Both the position numbers and the translations under genes were made by a program. Under the pieces are notes generated by a model, which ran no database searches, had not been told where the DNA came from, and saw only the letters and a list, made by a program, of their open reading frames with translations. Positions 10,293-39,600 of a DNA stretch of 64,000 nt are shown here, piece by piece. Source of the stretch: Ianthella basta (taxonomy: Eukaryota; Porifera; Demospongiae; Verongiida; Ianthellidae); NCBI GenBank assembly GCA_964019415.1, contig OZ025889.1:1966001-2030000 (forward strand), read 5' to 3'. Every line of letters starts with the position of its first letter. Positions within the stretch are counted from its first letter, which is position 1.

Positions 10293-13200
10293 CTTTTCTT
10301 TGGATACTTGCATATTGACAAACTTGCCATAGATAAGTATGTGTTTCTTACAGACATGACATATCTACTCATATAATATTGTGTATGAGTGAAAACACAC
10401 CTGCCGTTCATAGAATTTATGAATGAATCAAGTCTTAAGTTTACTTCGCATGAGACAGATTGACGACCTTTCACCAAACAATGTATATCATTGCAACTGA
10501 CTACAGAGTGTAGTCTGTATATGTCCCTCAAGCAAAATTCCTTTTTGCCCTCATTTCTTACATATATACATATACACTGGCAGTGAGATCTCTTTAAAGG
10601 GAAGAAAGCAAAACTGACCAAGTAATATGGGTGAGGTGCACACGAAGGGATTTCCAGGAAGGGGTACTAGATTGAACCAAGGGAAACAAGGTTAATGATG
10701 GGAAGCAAATGCACACGCTCTCACACACACCATCCCCACGCACCCTGGCTAGTTGCTATGTTTGTCTCTTAAACTTGCCAGACTTACGGCAGTCAACAGT
10801 CATCAACTCCTAGCTGTATCACATACACATAGCTTCGCTTCCAATGTAAGCATGCACTTACCCAGCCTATTGTTGCCCTGACTGGATCTGAAAAGTGACC
10901 TGTCCACGAGAGGGTGTAGCTCATTCCAGCCATCTCCAAATTTGGTACAATTGTAGCACATGACGGTGACACAAATGTGTGTGGAAGGGGGGAGGTTCGG
11001 TCTTAGGTCACCAATACAGTGAGAATACCTTTATCTCTTGCATGGCCTGCTATGCATTGTATGATTGCAGTACTAGTGTATGGCAGCTTCACTGCATGCT
11101 TCAGTCATCACAAAGTGCAAGATGATAACTTGAATTATTGTTCGGAATTATGTGCAGTATAGGACTCAGCTTGTTGGCAGCAAAGTCTTTCAGTCTTAAT
11201 GCTTGAACTGCACTTTCTATTACTGCAAGTGCATTTATCACAGTAATGTGTCACAGTGATACTCACATGCATTATACTGTACGTTTACGTACGTAACATT
11301 TGCACAACTGCTGTCTATTTGCATGGACATGTACAGTGCTTCTGATGTTAATGTGTGGCAACCAATGAAATGATATATAGCTTTAGCCGTATGTAACGCT
11401 TATTACACCATACACTTGTTCATTATCTGCTCAGTGAGCATTCCGGTCCTTCTATAAATCCGGGTGTTCAATTTAAGAAGCCTTTTGTTGACCACGGAAC
11501 CTTCAGTAAATGTCTGTACATTCAGTGTCATTGCTACACAAGACTGTGCACATTTATGCTATATAATTATAAGTTCATTTACAATCCATTGAAACTGCAG
11601 CGTGCAGGAGCTTAGTTGTATACTTCCTGCATGGGGGCCTTGTACTATACTGCAAGTTTGTGCATGCCTGCATGAGCTGAGCAGGAGGTCATATCACATC
11701 ATCATAACCAGCTGCCACCTGCCCATTATTGCCCAAGCATGCACCTGCACACACACACACCGCCCACAACATTGGAATGAATACAGTTGTTTTGTGAATA
11801 TTCATGTTATTCACAAGTTGACACTTAGCATTTATGTTTGTTTGCCAGGACCACACCCACTATGGGTGTGGCTGTGTGTGTTTGGGGAAATCAGGAGCCC
11901 ACACACAGGAGAGGAGAAGGGCTGGGTTTCTTCTTACTGTACCAGTTCCTCCAGAGCCAAAGATCTCCAATCATCACACAGTCAGAGTGCATAGGCCTCT
12001 TATCAGTGTACTTGCTACCAGACTGATGGTCCTGGAGTAGCAGATCAGGTATGTTCGTTTCTGGGTACTGTGGAGGTGAATAAACCAAAAGTAACACTGC
12101 AGTGTCGGTTTCTGTCCATGTGTTCTTGAATTGTGTCTATGTGTGTGGTTTGCTGAGAAAGTATGTACAATACAGCAGTATATATTATTGTGAATCCTGT
12201 TTACTACATTATACTGTGTGCACTGATGCACCACTATAGGGTGTAGCAGGGACTGTTAAAGCACTTTTTCCTTGAATTCTTGTGCACGCAATTAAGTATC
12301 AACGATTTATCCAATCTGTCAGTAATGTTGGCAAAACTGTTACCATAGTCGTCACTAGAGCAACGACAAGCAGACCATATATGCATGGAAGTTGGTAACA
12401 ATGGAGTGATGATGGTCACTGCTGAAACACATCTGGCTGTGTATTTGATCGAGTACCTGATGCAGAATTGCTGCTGCAACCTAAGACTGTCAATCTGGAA
12501 TAGTGGGTGTTCATTAACAGAGTTCCAAGTTAAAAGGTCTTCACACGCTAACCACCAGCAGTGTCAGTACCATTGGTATGCGTTTTACTAGCACACAGTG
12601 AATTACCCAAGAAATAGCATGAACATGACTTACAGCTTCCGATAGTGCTGTAAAGTGCTGGTTGCAGTGCAGTTTGTGTTTCTTTCTCATTGCCTAGCTA
12701 TAGCATAGAGAAGTGTGTCTTACTCTCGTACTTTCAGCAGATATCAAGTGCATGCTGCATTGTTCACATATGCAAACACACGTCACAGTGTTATAGAGTT
12801 ATTACATATAGCATCAATCATATATATATATTAGTGTCAATGTTGTGCATGTGTGCATTGTTGAATGACAATCAGTTCACAGTGTGTGGTAGTGATTTGA
12901 CAGAGGCTCATAGCTAGCTGCATTGGTTGAATCAGCATGAAATTTGGAAAGCAGTACTACAGCTTAAAGCACGGGGGAGGTGAGAGCAAGATGTTTTGAC
13001 CCAGAGGTCTTTGTCAACTGTGTGAAAAACAAGCTTCAGTATTGTTTTCCAAATTTCATGTCGAATGTGTTAACTGCTATTATATAGCACCCTACACACC
13101 ACTTTAGGTTAAATGCATCCATACATCACATGAGTTGGGATGCCTACTTTTGTCATCTTTAACTATATTCATAAGTGACTGTGTCTTGTCTGTGTATGAT

Positions 13201-13344
13201 TATGCATACATAATTATGTAATGAATTTCGTTATGAGGCAGCGAGTCAGCACATTCTTGTGTGTAATCAACAGTAGATAAGAGACATCATCTCTTATCTA
13301 CTCTTGGTGTTATATATCATTCTCCAGGAACAGCCAGCTCAGCA
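10293..13344. other. Intergenic region between XRCC2 and the receptor gene
   Basis: No coding exon recognised. It includes an inverted pair around 12937-13065 (ATGAAATTTGGAAA-type arms) enclosing a degenerate minus-strand hammerhead-like motif. A perfect 13-bp hairpin lies at 13272-13302. A TATATAT stretch near 13311 lies 30 bases upstream of the receptor start codon and could be a TATA box, though it would give a very short leader. Confidence 0.6.
13272..13302. repeat. 13-bp perfect inverted repeat upstream of the receptor gene
   Basis: AGTAGATAAGAGA, loop CATCA, then TCTCTTATCTACT, about 40 bases before the receptor start codon. The arms contain GATAAG, a GATA-factor-like site, in opposite orientations. 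It could be a paired regulatory site or a small foldback remnant. Confidence 0.55.
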
Positions 13345-29654
<16,310 letters not shown>

Positions 29655-30856
29655 CAAGCACTGTAGTAACTATATGCACTAGTACAAGGATATTTTTATG
29701 TAGAGCCTAGCATACTACAACAGCGTATAGGGTTGACCTTAACTGTAGCCACAAAACACTAGACATTGGCTAATGCACTATTTACAGTGTATACTAGACT
29801 CGCAACTGTTGTAGACTTTTTATAGTGAGTTTCTTAATAGCAACTTTCCTGCAAACTGCATGCATGCATGATGCTATAATGTATGCATTGGGTACATATA
29901 GTATAATATTAGATATTGAACTCAGTCCATATTATGCACCTCGCATGCATATATGCATGGAGCTCGAGCCTGCATGCAATAACGTCAACATTGATCACTA
30001 TAATTATTAACCTGGTATGATGGGCAGATTTATAAACAGCTGTAATAAACATGCACTGCAGTACATACACTGAAGAACTACAATGAACAAGACAGAAATT
30101 ACATAATGTGACTGGTGTCTACTAATAGCTGCTGTATGAATACAGATCCGCAATGTTACAGTTCGTAAAGGTTAAGCTCCAAAGGTGTACACTTTGATTC
30201 CATTGCCAGCAACTCCAACACAGCAATTCAGACTGCACTGCACTGCTGTGAATCCAGAACTGGGTGCACAGAAGAGGTAAAATGGACACACAACACACTG
30301 TAATTACAGTACAATTGGCTGTACATTTGCACTGTATTATTATACTCTTCTATGCAATGTGCATTCATTCTACACATTGTATTTAGATTTGCAGTTTGAG
30401 TGGACTGCACAAAAACTGCTGCTCAATCTCCGGATAAACAAGTTTAAGGTAACCCTGAATGCAGCCAAGAAACTCAAATGAAGACATCCACACACGTTGA
30501 GCAGTATTTGCTACAAACATCACCGGTCGTGACCCTAGTCTTGTCCCCCACTGGCTGCCATTTATTTGCAGCCTCCCATGGAACAACATACACAAACTGG
30601 TTCAGTACAGATTTTATACAGCCCAAATCTCCATGGAAGAGAGAGAATTACGTAATACACAAAACACACACTGTGTAAAATGTACATAATATTCGTACAT
30701 ACAGTGTACATACATGAAGCTATGGTACGCTCATGGAATACAGTACAGTACATCAAAGAAATGAACTGTACCTGTACACATACATGTATGGCACTGTATG
30801 CAATACATAAATACATACATTCAATGCATAAAATATGATGTATATATACAGAGAGC
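29655..30856. other. Convergent 3' region between receptor and F-box genes
   Basis: Holds the presumed 3' UTR of the receptor (AATAAA at 30044-30049). It probably also holds that of the minus-strand F-box gene (reverse-strand AATAAA at 30561-30566). No additional gene seen. Many ATGCATGCAT-type runs occur around 29860-29970. Confidence 0.55.
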
Positions 30857-31124
30857 TTACTGCTTCTTCATGGCCACTGATCCTCCCAAGAGAGTGTATT
30901 TACTTTCGAGTCTGGGGTGTCCCTCCCCCTTGTTCCAGCGGTACACTCGTAGTGAGAAGTCAGTGGAGCAGGAGACCATTCGGAATGCGTCCTTAAGCAG
31001 CAAGCAGTGCAGAACAGATGAGAGGTAGAAAATGCACACAAAAGTGAAGTCAGCACATATTCAGTATTTCAAGAGAATAAAATGCTTCTACAGTGGAAAC
31101 AGAAGCATGGATGTACGTTTTAGG

Positions 31125-31208
<84 letters not shown>

Positions 31209-32215
31209 ATGCATGCGTGCATGTGTGCATGTGTGTTCAGTGTGTGGGGGGTGCACAAGTGTGTGCGTGTGTGCACGCATGCTTGGTATACAATAAGTGA
31301 TGTGAAGATATGCAAGCATACACTAACAGTGAATCTATAATTCACATAGCCACAAGATAACTAATATTGCATAAGGTCATATATATCACACAAAGTGGAT
31401 GACTGCTTGAGTGGCTTGATACTCATAGTCTCGCGTAGCCAGACCGCCATCTTTGCTCAGACCCCGCCTTCTCAAAAGGTGGAGTCTGAGCAAAGATGGC
31501 GGTCTGGCTATGCAAGACTATGATACTCATACGAGATACAACTGAATGGATTAAAACTGATGTACTGCTACTACTAATAACAATAATATAACACTAACTG
31601 TACAGACAGGCATGCATGGTCACTAGATAACGAACACAGGCACTACTTAATATTAATACTAACCCCAAACAGGCCGGTGACTGCACCCTTGTGGTCTCTG
31701 AACTGTTGTGTACACACCCCCTTGGCAACGTCCCATACCTGGACACACCCAGCAGCATCCCCAGTGACTAGGAACTCCCCCGACGACACCAAACAATGGA
31801 CATGTGCTCCCAAGTTCAAAACCCGGGTAGGATCCACAACTTTGTAGCCGTCATCAGGTGCTCGCCACGTCCTATAGTTCTTCTTACACTCATCCAGCTT
31901 ATTTGCAATGTCCCACAATTCAATATCTCCTCCACATGCCACAGCCAGTACCCCAGTCTGCAAAGGCAACCACTGCATTCTGCGAGGAGCATTGACAGCA
32001 AAGAGTGGTGGCAGTCTGCGTGCACGAGCGATAGGAAATTCATCCAGGTCATCAAAGAAAGGGTCGTCCAATAGAAGGATTGGTGCCCTTCCACGGTTGA
32101 GAGAAATGTGTGGTAGAGGGTTCTCTTGCTCTGCAAAATCCTTCTTCATCAAATCAACAATCCAAATCTGAAACACAAGAAATTGCCACAGAATTCCAGG
32201 TGTGTGTGTGTGCGT

Positions 32216-32288
<73 letters not shown>

Positions 32289-35200
32289 TGTGTGTGTGTG
32301 TAGCAGCTCCAGAGATGAGCACCATTCAATTTCATTCTCTAGGTTTGTTGCATGTATGTGCTACAGTCCTGCACCCAATCCTGCCATCCTAGCCACTGTT
32401 ATGGGGTTGCAAACAAAATGGCGGCTGGCGGACAGGGTTGGATACAAGACCAGACTAATACTATGCATCATGTGGATCATGCAAGGGTAACAAAGGTGCA
32501 ATGACTGGTTGTGCTTACTGCCACATCCCCTCTGCTGCCAGTGACTGCCACAAGACCAGTCTTGCTGATCTCCATAGCAGTCAGCAGTCCAACCAAGGAG
32601 CTTCCCCTCAATGTTCCAAGACGTTGGTACGATGGGCATTCCAACACCTGTACATCACCATTGTCAATGCCAACCTACAGTATTGGAGCAACTGCATGTA
32701 CGTATGTGCCATGTGCCAGGATCAAATCACAACATTCCACATCATTCTGTAGATTCAGGAGGTGTAAGAGAGTAGATTCATGCAAGCCACACAATCTTAA
32801 CTCACCAGTAGAAACCAAGTGGGCTCTTTGCCCTTCCTCTCTGCCAAGTAGCAAATCTTGCAAGGGACAGTGCCTTCTCCAGTATTGAACGACGTCTTTT
32901 CCTTCCATTCTGCAGTGTCGTAAATGAGTACCCGCCCCCCTGACACACCAACAGCTAGGTCGTTTGCCTCTGGATGAACGGCTGCACTGCTGCATGCACC
33001 TCCAGCCTCAGTGGTCCACACACATTGACCCTACAGCAGATTAAAATCATGACAGGGCATTAGAAGAAACTCTGTTGTAGTGTGACTTACAGACCAAGTC
33101 AAAGTATAACACTCTCTAATGTACTGTAACATCAGTGGTCTATGTAGCTTTGGGCACTGTCGCTCAATGTATTATGGTACCCCCTGCATGCTCTCAAGTG
33201 GCTGGATACATCAGCAAATGACTAAACAGGACAATTTAGCTGTGACGGACAGTCCTAACACCTGTATTCATGGACCCTAATGCCTTGGTCCAATAAATTT
33301 AGTACTGCTACAACCAATCACTCAAAATATGCAGCATTCACTGCTATTCTTATGAATATAGCCATGTGTCTTTAGGACAATTTGACCAAACCTTGTTGGC
33401 GTCCCAGGCCTTGATGGTTCCATCTTCATAACAGCTTACAAGCAGAGGCAGCAAAGGCTTCTCCCAGTTTACAACATCTCCTTGCACAAAGTTCATCTGA
33501 GTAACAGGACTCTCAGGGCCTCTAAGTGTTCTGGCCTGCAAACCAAGTAGAAAACACAGACCCCTCTCAGCTGCAAGACTATTTAACAGAAATTGGAGTG
33601 AAGAGCAGTATTTCCTTGCAGGTATGTGTGCCCAATTATGGTGCAGTTCATGTTAGCACTGCTCATACAGAGCCACAAGCCTCAGCAAACCACATCAAAG
33701 CAGAAACCTAAGTAAAGCTGAATAATTACACAATTTCACCTTCCAAAATAATTCTGTGCTACGCTAAACACTACAAGAACGTATGGGATACCTTAAGGCT
33801 ACAAATTTTAGTGGCAACTAAATTTAGCATTATGAAAATCTAGGGTTTGGCATGTCCTAATTTCTTTGTGTATACTTCTTCACCCGTACAAAAAATCTTT
33901 TGTGGGTACAATTTTTTTAGCAATTTTGCATTACATACTTGTTAAATTCACTCTAAACTCTCAAGGAATAGATTTCATAGAAAATTCATTAGAGTGAAAG
34001 ACTTCAAGCAAACACACCAAATCACTGTACTTTCCATACCTACCCTGTAGTCAAATCCTGGGCGGCCTTGGTCAATGTTTGCATCAATCCGTGCACGAGC
34101 ATAGAAGTACCTCCTCCACCTTCCTGGCCCCTCTGCCACCTGAGTTACGTCACAGAAGGTCCACCGCTGAAGGGCATGGTGCCTAGAAAATGGGGTCAAG
34201 AGTTACACACACAAATCCAAGTGATACACACACAGCACATGGAGACCAGGCTTGTCAGAATATAGACGCTCGACCCTGTGGTCACAGTGGTCGAAATAAC
34301 GGTCGGTCATCGGTCAATTTAGGAGCATTTTAGTTGAATGACAGTGCACTATTTCAAGTAGTCAGTAAAGCGACTGATCAGATTTTTCAGCCTAAACCTT
34401 GACCAATATTCTCCAAAGGACTTCCATGTTCACTGGTTATTAGATGAAGGGTACTAATGACAATTTTGTGAAGTACAGACTAGTAAACTAGCACTTAATC
34501 CATAAATGCTGTTTTCGCTCAGTGGCCATCTTATTGTGATGTTTGCATAGCACTACGTGCAGGATGTGACGTCACATCCTGTCACGGTGGCTGACATTGT
34601 GCAGGCTGCAACCACACTGCACACTACCACAGCCAGCTCATATTACGTTGTTTTACACAACAGCTTTCACTTGAGTGGGAGTGGCATGTTTGTGGACCAC
34701 AATTTTAAAACCAGTGCCCAGGAAGCTTGCCCTGTTTCCTTGAACAGTGTTACTATTTCCAGTAGTGACACTACTGTGCATCCTAGGAGATTGGAACTGT
34801 TCCAATTTGTAGTCCATTTGCCTTGCATCAACATTACATAACAAAGTTGTAAAGAAGGCAATGCTTCCTAGGAGACACAATTCCAATCAATCCGACAAAA
34901 TGTAAATGACTGAACAAATCAGGAGTGCTTGGACGTATGACTGCACAACCACAAAACCTTATTTCCACCTCTGGGTCAGAAGAACAGCAATATACTGTGA
35001 CGCAGCCTGCTATCGTTGGTGTGATGCACCGAAGGAGCCTCTAAATGTTCAACATACACAAATGAATGAACTGTATTACATGAAAGTGTGGTGGGATGTA
35101 GCTAAATAATGTACTTAAGGTAGTAGGTACGGCTAAAGTGAGCAAATTCATTTGCCTTCATTTTTAGTGGTTGAGTTTTCTTCATCATCAGAAATCTTAA

Positions 35201-36573
35201 CTCAAAGTTCCACGTCTGTACTTTCACGCTGTCACAAGCCATGAAGGAAGTTCTAAGTTTTAATGGCCCGAATTGTAAAATGCTGACTGGTGGCAGTTGG
35301 AATGTTTAAACGAAGGTACAAAAGGTGACAGGCGTGAAATGAGATGTGAAACCACAACTATTTGGCCCTCTAAATTAACGGCGAGGAAAGTATTGCAGAC
35401 TTTGGCCTCTTGTGGGCGATCGTTCCACTTGCAAAGCTTGAAAGGTACTGGATTCTGCATTGTAAAGGTTGTTCATAGTGATGGGTTAGGCAGCAAGCAC
35501 GAAATGTTCCGATGGCACCTACTCTGGCATGCCACTGTGTGTGCTAAAGGTGTTGCAGAGCTATCTAGTCTAAAGCATTACAACCGATCCAAATGCGGTT
35601 TGCTTCATCGTGTAGAGCATTATGTTGGGCAGATTCCTACGGCAGTAATAACAAAAAATCATTTCCGTTAACGAGTTATCGCAAATTTTGTAAGTTAGAA
35701 AGAGATAGAGAATAGCTCCACAACAAGATGAAAACTGGTAAATTGCTGCCGTAGGTTTGTGCACACATGTCTATAGATTGTATATCCTAGGTTTGTGGAT
35801 TGGTTTGGATGTGGTTCCCAGGATCAAATTTCCCTGGAGTTGCTTGAATTCAATAAGATGATAATTTTTCACTTTCACTGAGATTATCTCAATAAAGGAA
35901 TCACCGATCAATTAGCGAACGACACCAAATCTTGGGAAATTTACCTGTTTATCACATTTGTAACAATCGTCTTTGGTGGATTTATGGTTTGAGAGTTTCA
36001 TAGGCAAGAGTAATGCACTCTAAAGGAAGCTTTTAGCTGTACCTACTATCTTAAGTTCAAAAATGATATTAACACATACATTATTGCATTATTTATTACG
36101 TACATTGCCATTCAAAAGTTCACAATCAAATTCATGAGGATACTTACATACATGGTGTACTTACCTCCACAGGTAGTTCACTTTGGTAGCCTCATAGAAG
36201 TCCTGTATTAAGGGAAAGGGTTGGCAAGTAAGCAATGCACATATAAAATACAACGCCACATTAACATGGTGATGAAAACAGTGCAAACTACAATGGTGAT
36301 TGGCCATGGGAATAATCACACTTAGCTACAGCTACACCTTCCCACAGAGGGCTACCTCATGCTGTCACAGACCTTCCCAGGTCACGGTCATGGAGTTAGT
36401 GCATTGCAGGAAGCAGCCATTAAAGTAGAGGCAATGACAGAGCTGTCAATACAAACAAACAACACACCCCATACGATACTACCTACCTGGTTCACTAAGG
36501 CAACCCTGCTGAGATCGAGAGGGCTGAGGTACTCAAACACACACACGAGGCAGTCAAAAGGCAGAGAATCCAT
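30857..36573 (-). CDS. F-box and WD40-repeat protein
   Basis: Eight minus-strand exons join in frame to 475 residues: 36487-36573, 36165-36202, 34044-34182, 33392-33535, 32806-33030, 32519-32674, 31664-32167, 30857-30991. The N-terminus MDSLPFDCLVCVFEYLSPLDL and the next exon (ATKVNYLWR) form an F-box, which binds SKP1 in SCF ubiquitin ligases. The rest forms a beta-propeller: DGTIKAWD, GGRVLIYD, IELWD, GDAAGCVQVWD and a final DFSLRVYRW are recognisable WD blades, several degenerate. An acidic loop, LLLDDPFFDDLDEF, precedes blade-like sequence. Substrate unknown; the exact FBXW family member could not be assigned. The internal ATG at 36573 was chosen because the upstream in-frame codon is GTG. 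Weak points are the GTTTGG donor after exon 4 and the poor acceptor before the last exon. It is divergent from EDRF1 with a 52-bp gap. Confidence 0.85.
31132..31207. repeat. (TG)n microsatellite
   Basis: About 75 bp of TG repeats in the last intron of the F-box gene, followed by GCATGCATGCGTGCATG variants. Confidence 0.97.
31426..31520. mobile_element. Foldback MITE with TAGTCT(C/T)GC ends and 9-bp duplication
   Basis: Ends TAGTCTCGCGTAGCCAGACC and GGTCTGGCTATGCAAGACTA, with a long inner stem (CGCCATCTTTGCTCAGAC pairing with GTCTGAGCAAAGATGGCG). TGATACTCA at 31417-31425 and 31521-31529 is an exact 9-bp target-site duplication. Relatives at 42634-42706 and 58512-58551. Confidence 0.88.
32200..32300. 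repeat. (TG)n microsatellite
   Basis: About 100 bp of TG with CG and TA interruptions, in the intron just upstream of the large WD40 exon on the minus strand. It spans part of the polypyrimidine side and could affect splicing. Confidence 0.95.
34561..34580. promoter_or_regulatory. Perfect 20-bp palindrome containing TGACGTCA
   Basis: AGGATGTGACGTCACATCCT is a perfect palindrome centred on a consensus CREB/ATF site, in a large F-box gene intron. It follows a segment (GGCCATCTTATTxxGAxGTTTGCATA) also seen near 45140-45170, so it probably belongs to a dispersed element. Confidence 0.5.
35113..36056. mobile_element. 944-bp element with 25-bp terminal inverted repeats
   Basis: The left end ACTTAAGGTAGTAGGTACGG(C) is mirrored at the right end (GTACCTACTATCTTAAGT, with TTTTAGC inside) with two or three mismatches. 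The interior has an open frame of 124 codons at 35297-35671 (+) without recognised transposase motifs. No clear target-site duplication. Lies in the largest intron of the F-box gene. Confidence 0.65.
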
Positions 36574-36625
36574 GGTGGTCCGTAAGACAGATTTCGGGCT
36601 GGATACGTCACGTGACACTAATAAA
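36574..36625. promoter_or_regulatory. Bidirectional promoter gap with GTCACGTGAC
   Basis: Only 52 bp separate the start codons of the minus-strand F-box gene (36573) and plus-strand EDRF1 (36626). The 10-bp palindrome GTCACGTGAC at 36607-36616, preceded by TAC, is a consensus E-box/CLEAR-type site that also overlaps a CRE-like ACGTCA. The placement suggests a shared, TATA-less promoter. Leader lengths cannot be read from sequence. Confidence 0.65.
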
Positions 36626-39600
36626 ATGGCGGGTTCAAGGTCGTCCCCGCTGGTTCAATCCGAAGTGGAGGTGAAGAAAGACTTTGCATTGGTACCGCGC
36701 TTTTCAGAAGTACCTAAAGACCTTGACCTAAACGAAGTACCTTCCAGAAGTCTGAGTAATGACGCTTCTGTTCCCAGCAGGTACGTAATACATCAAACAG
36801 TAAATGCACCGTTTGGGCTAGTCCCCATGCGACTACATACTGTTTCATACTGATAAAATGGTAAGGTGAGGGGATGCCTACATTACATTTTGTGTAGACT
36901 CTATTCTGTAGTCATAGATCAAGTCACTAGCTATATTTGTGTATACATAGTGGATGAGTGGATAGGTACACCTGAGACAGAGCTTTGCTTGTATGTACGG
37001 TCCTGTTGTGATAATGATGCATGTCTGTCCCTCTTCCTGTCTGAAACAGTAGAAATTGTATACACAGTTCTAATAGTGCTTTACATACATATCTTTGCAT
37101 ATCAGTCAACACGTAGGTGAATGTATTCACATGTGAAGTTCATCCACTGTCACAGTCAGCATGAATACAGTATATACAGGTTATAATAATTATATGCTAA
37201 CATATGTGAATTAGTTGAGAGCGAAATCAGGAATCTGATGACTGGGGCTCCTTTCATGGTCCAAAGGCTGATAGTGATTGTGTCTAAACAAGGACGCAAT
37301 GTGGGGTGTTGCTGAAATAGGAGCTTTAAAATGGCAAAAGTCTCAAGGTGAACTAGCCAGAGGTATTGGATTAGACTCCCAGTGACACCACCTTCCTTTC
37401 AATGCAAGCCCTTTGCCATTTCAAAGGTCTATGAACAATATCAGGTCAGAATGTGTCTCTTATGGGACGTGATCACAATCGGTCTTTGAAACCAAAAAAG
37501 TCTGGTTATCTTAATTGATTCCTATGATTTCGCATCTAGTACAAACAGCAAATGCATGCACCTCATCACACACTAACAGAGTAAGTGTATCATTTAGGGG
37601 CCTCTAGTCTAGCTTGTGATTGTTGGTATGTAGATGCTATGTATATGTGTGTAGTGTTGTTGTTCCCCACTCTATTGCAGTGCCGCAAGGGGAAACACTT
37701 CTGCAGGACCATCCAGTGTCAGTCTGGGTGCTTCACATTTGGAGTGCGTGCGGAAGGTGGATGTCATCTCAGACTCACGGAACATCAAAGCCTTGCTGAA
37801 GCTACCTTACAGGTAAGGAAGAGTGCTTGTTGGGTGAGGGTGCATGCTGTTGAGTTGGGTATCAAATGCTACCATGTAGGTCTAAGCCAGTGTGTTTGTG
37901 CTAGGCCTTGTTGTAGGCATTCACACAGAAGTAAACTCTGTTGAGAGCTTCTTAGTAACTTGTAGCATGTTCAATGATTACTATGGCATAACTTGACCTC
38001 AGGCTATGGGTTCAATGTGGTGTTCTCTCATGAAAGTAGTTTAAGAGGGGTACACTAGATCACAAGTTGTGTGAAGAATAGCTAATGGATAGTTGGGCGG
38101 ACATGGGGACAAGGGGGACATGGTGCACATGGCGTTCATTTTGCTGTTATCAAGCAGCATAGCAATGAACCTCTACAGCATTAACCATATCTATTGTGCT
38201 TATTCTATGTGGCACTCCTCTGATGGGGGGGAGGGGTGGATGTAGTCCCTGCTGATGAGGCATGTAAGGTGTAGGACGTATGATGTATTACGTATGTGCC
38301 ATCTGCAGCAAAGGACAGCAGGTCAGCATGGCTGTACACCGCGTGGGCAACACTCTACTCGTTGACAACTTTAGAGCAGACCATGTGGAGGTTGGGATGC
38401 AGGGGAGCAAATTCAAGGGACTAGTCGACTCAGGCGAGCTTCCACAGGTAGGGAATGTTCTTTGATTGTTTTATTTGAGCCTCTTGTGGACACATGTCAG
38501 TACGTACATAAGGCTCAGCTTTGTATCAGGATTCACACTTAGCCCACTGGAATTTGAAGAGCTACTAGCATCATGCTTTGACTTTTGGCTGCATGTAGTG
38601 TGCACACTTATTCTTAATGTCCTCTAAGACACCAATAGCTTACCTGTGCCCCTGTTGCTTACATGTGGTCGTCCATCTCACCTTCCTTGCATCCAGTTGC
38701 ATCCTGATTCCAAGCAGACAAGCTCAGCAGGTGCACAAGAGAAGGACCTGTACTCTGCACTGTTGTACTATGGAGCACAAGGCGTGAGTGAGCGCGAGGA
38801 AGAAGAGGTCAAGGGTCCTCCTCTGCAGAAGGGTGCTGCTATTCCCCTTCCCTACGAGAAGCTTCACATCAATCAGGGCAGCAGTGAGTCTTTGAGTGGT
38901 ACTGAGTCCAATGTTAGCTTGAGTGATGAAGTGGGAGTGTCAACAGCGAAAGATGTAGAAGTGCAGCGTGAGGACAGTGGCAATGACTTGGTGGCACAAC
39001 AGACAGGCTCTGAGCGAGAGATGTATAGTGACAAAGCCTCTCTTCCAAAGCAAATCACTTTGCCTGCCCTTTCTTCTGAGCCAGTCACTCACACGTCCCT
39101 ACCGCTGTCGTCCCAAGCTATAGTCTCGACCACGCAGAGTTTCCCACAAACAAAACGTCGGTCTGCAGACAGTCATTCCTCCGCTGTCACTGAGCCAATC
39201 GTTGAAGAAGGCGAGCTATTCCCCAGTGTGCCCAAAGTAGATGGATCCAACTTCCTCAGAGACGTGGTGTGGAAGTTGGAAGACATCAGCATGCTCCTTG
39301 GCTGTGACCTGCCCATCTTCCAGAAGGGCGGACCACACCCGGCCATCAGTCTTCGCCTGAAGGACATGGAGAAACCCATCACCGTGCTGACTGGCCTGGA
39401 CTGCTGGTTAGATAACCTAATGTGCAACGTTCCCGAGGTCTTAATGTACTACCATATCAATGGTGTTGTGCAGCACGTTAACCTTATGCGCACCGAGGAC
39501 ATCCCAAATTTGCAGGGCAGCCAGTTTGATCCACGCATGGTGTACGAGTATGCTCGTAATATACTGACCTTTCTCAAGAACAACTGCACCAAGGAGGGTC

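Noticed and set aside
35297..35671. 124-codon open frame as a host gene
   Set aside because: It lies inside an inverted-repeat element in an intron and matches nothing I recognise.
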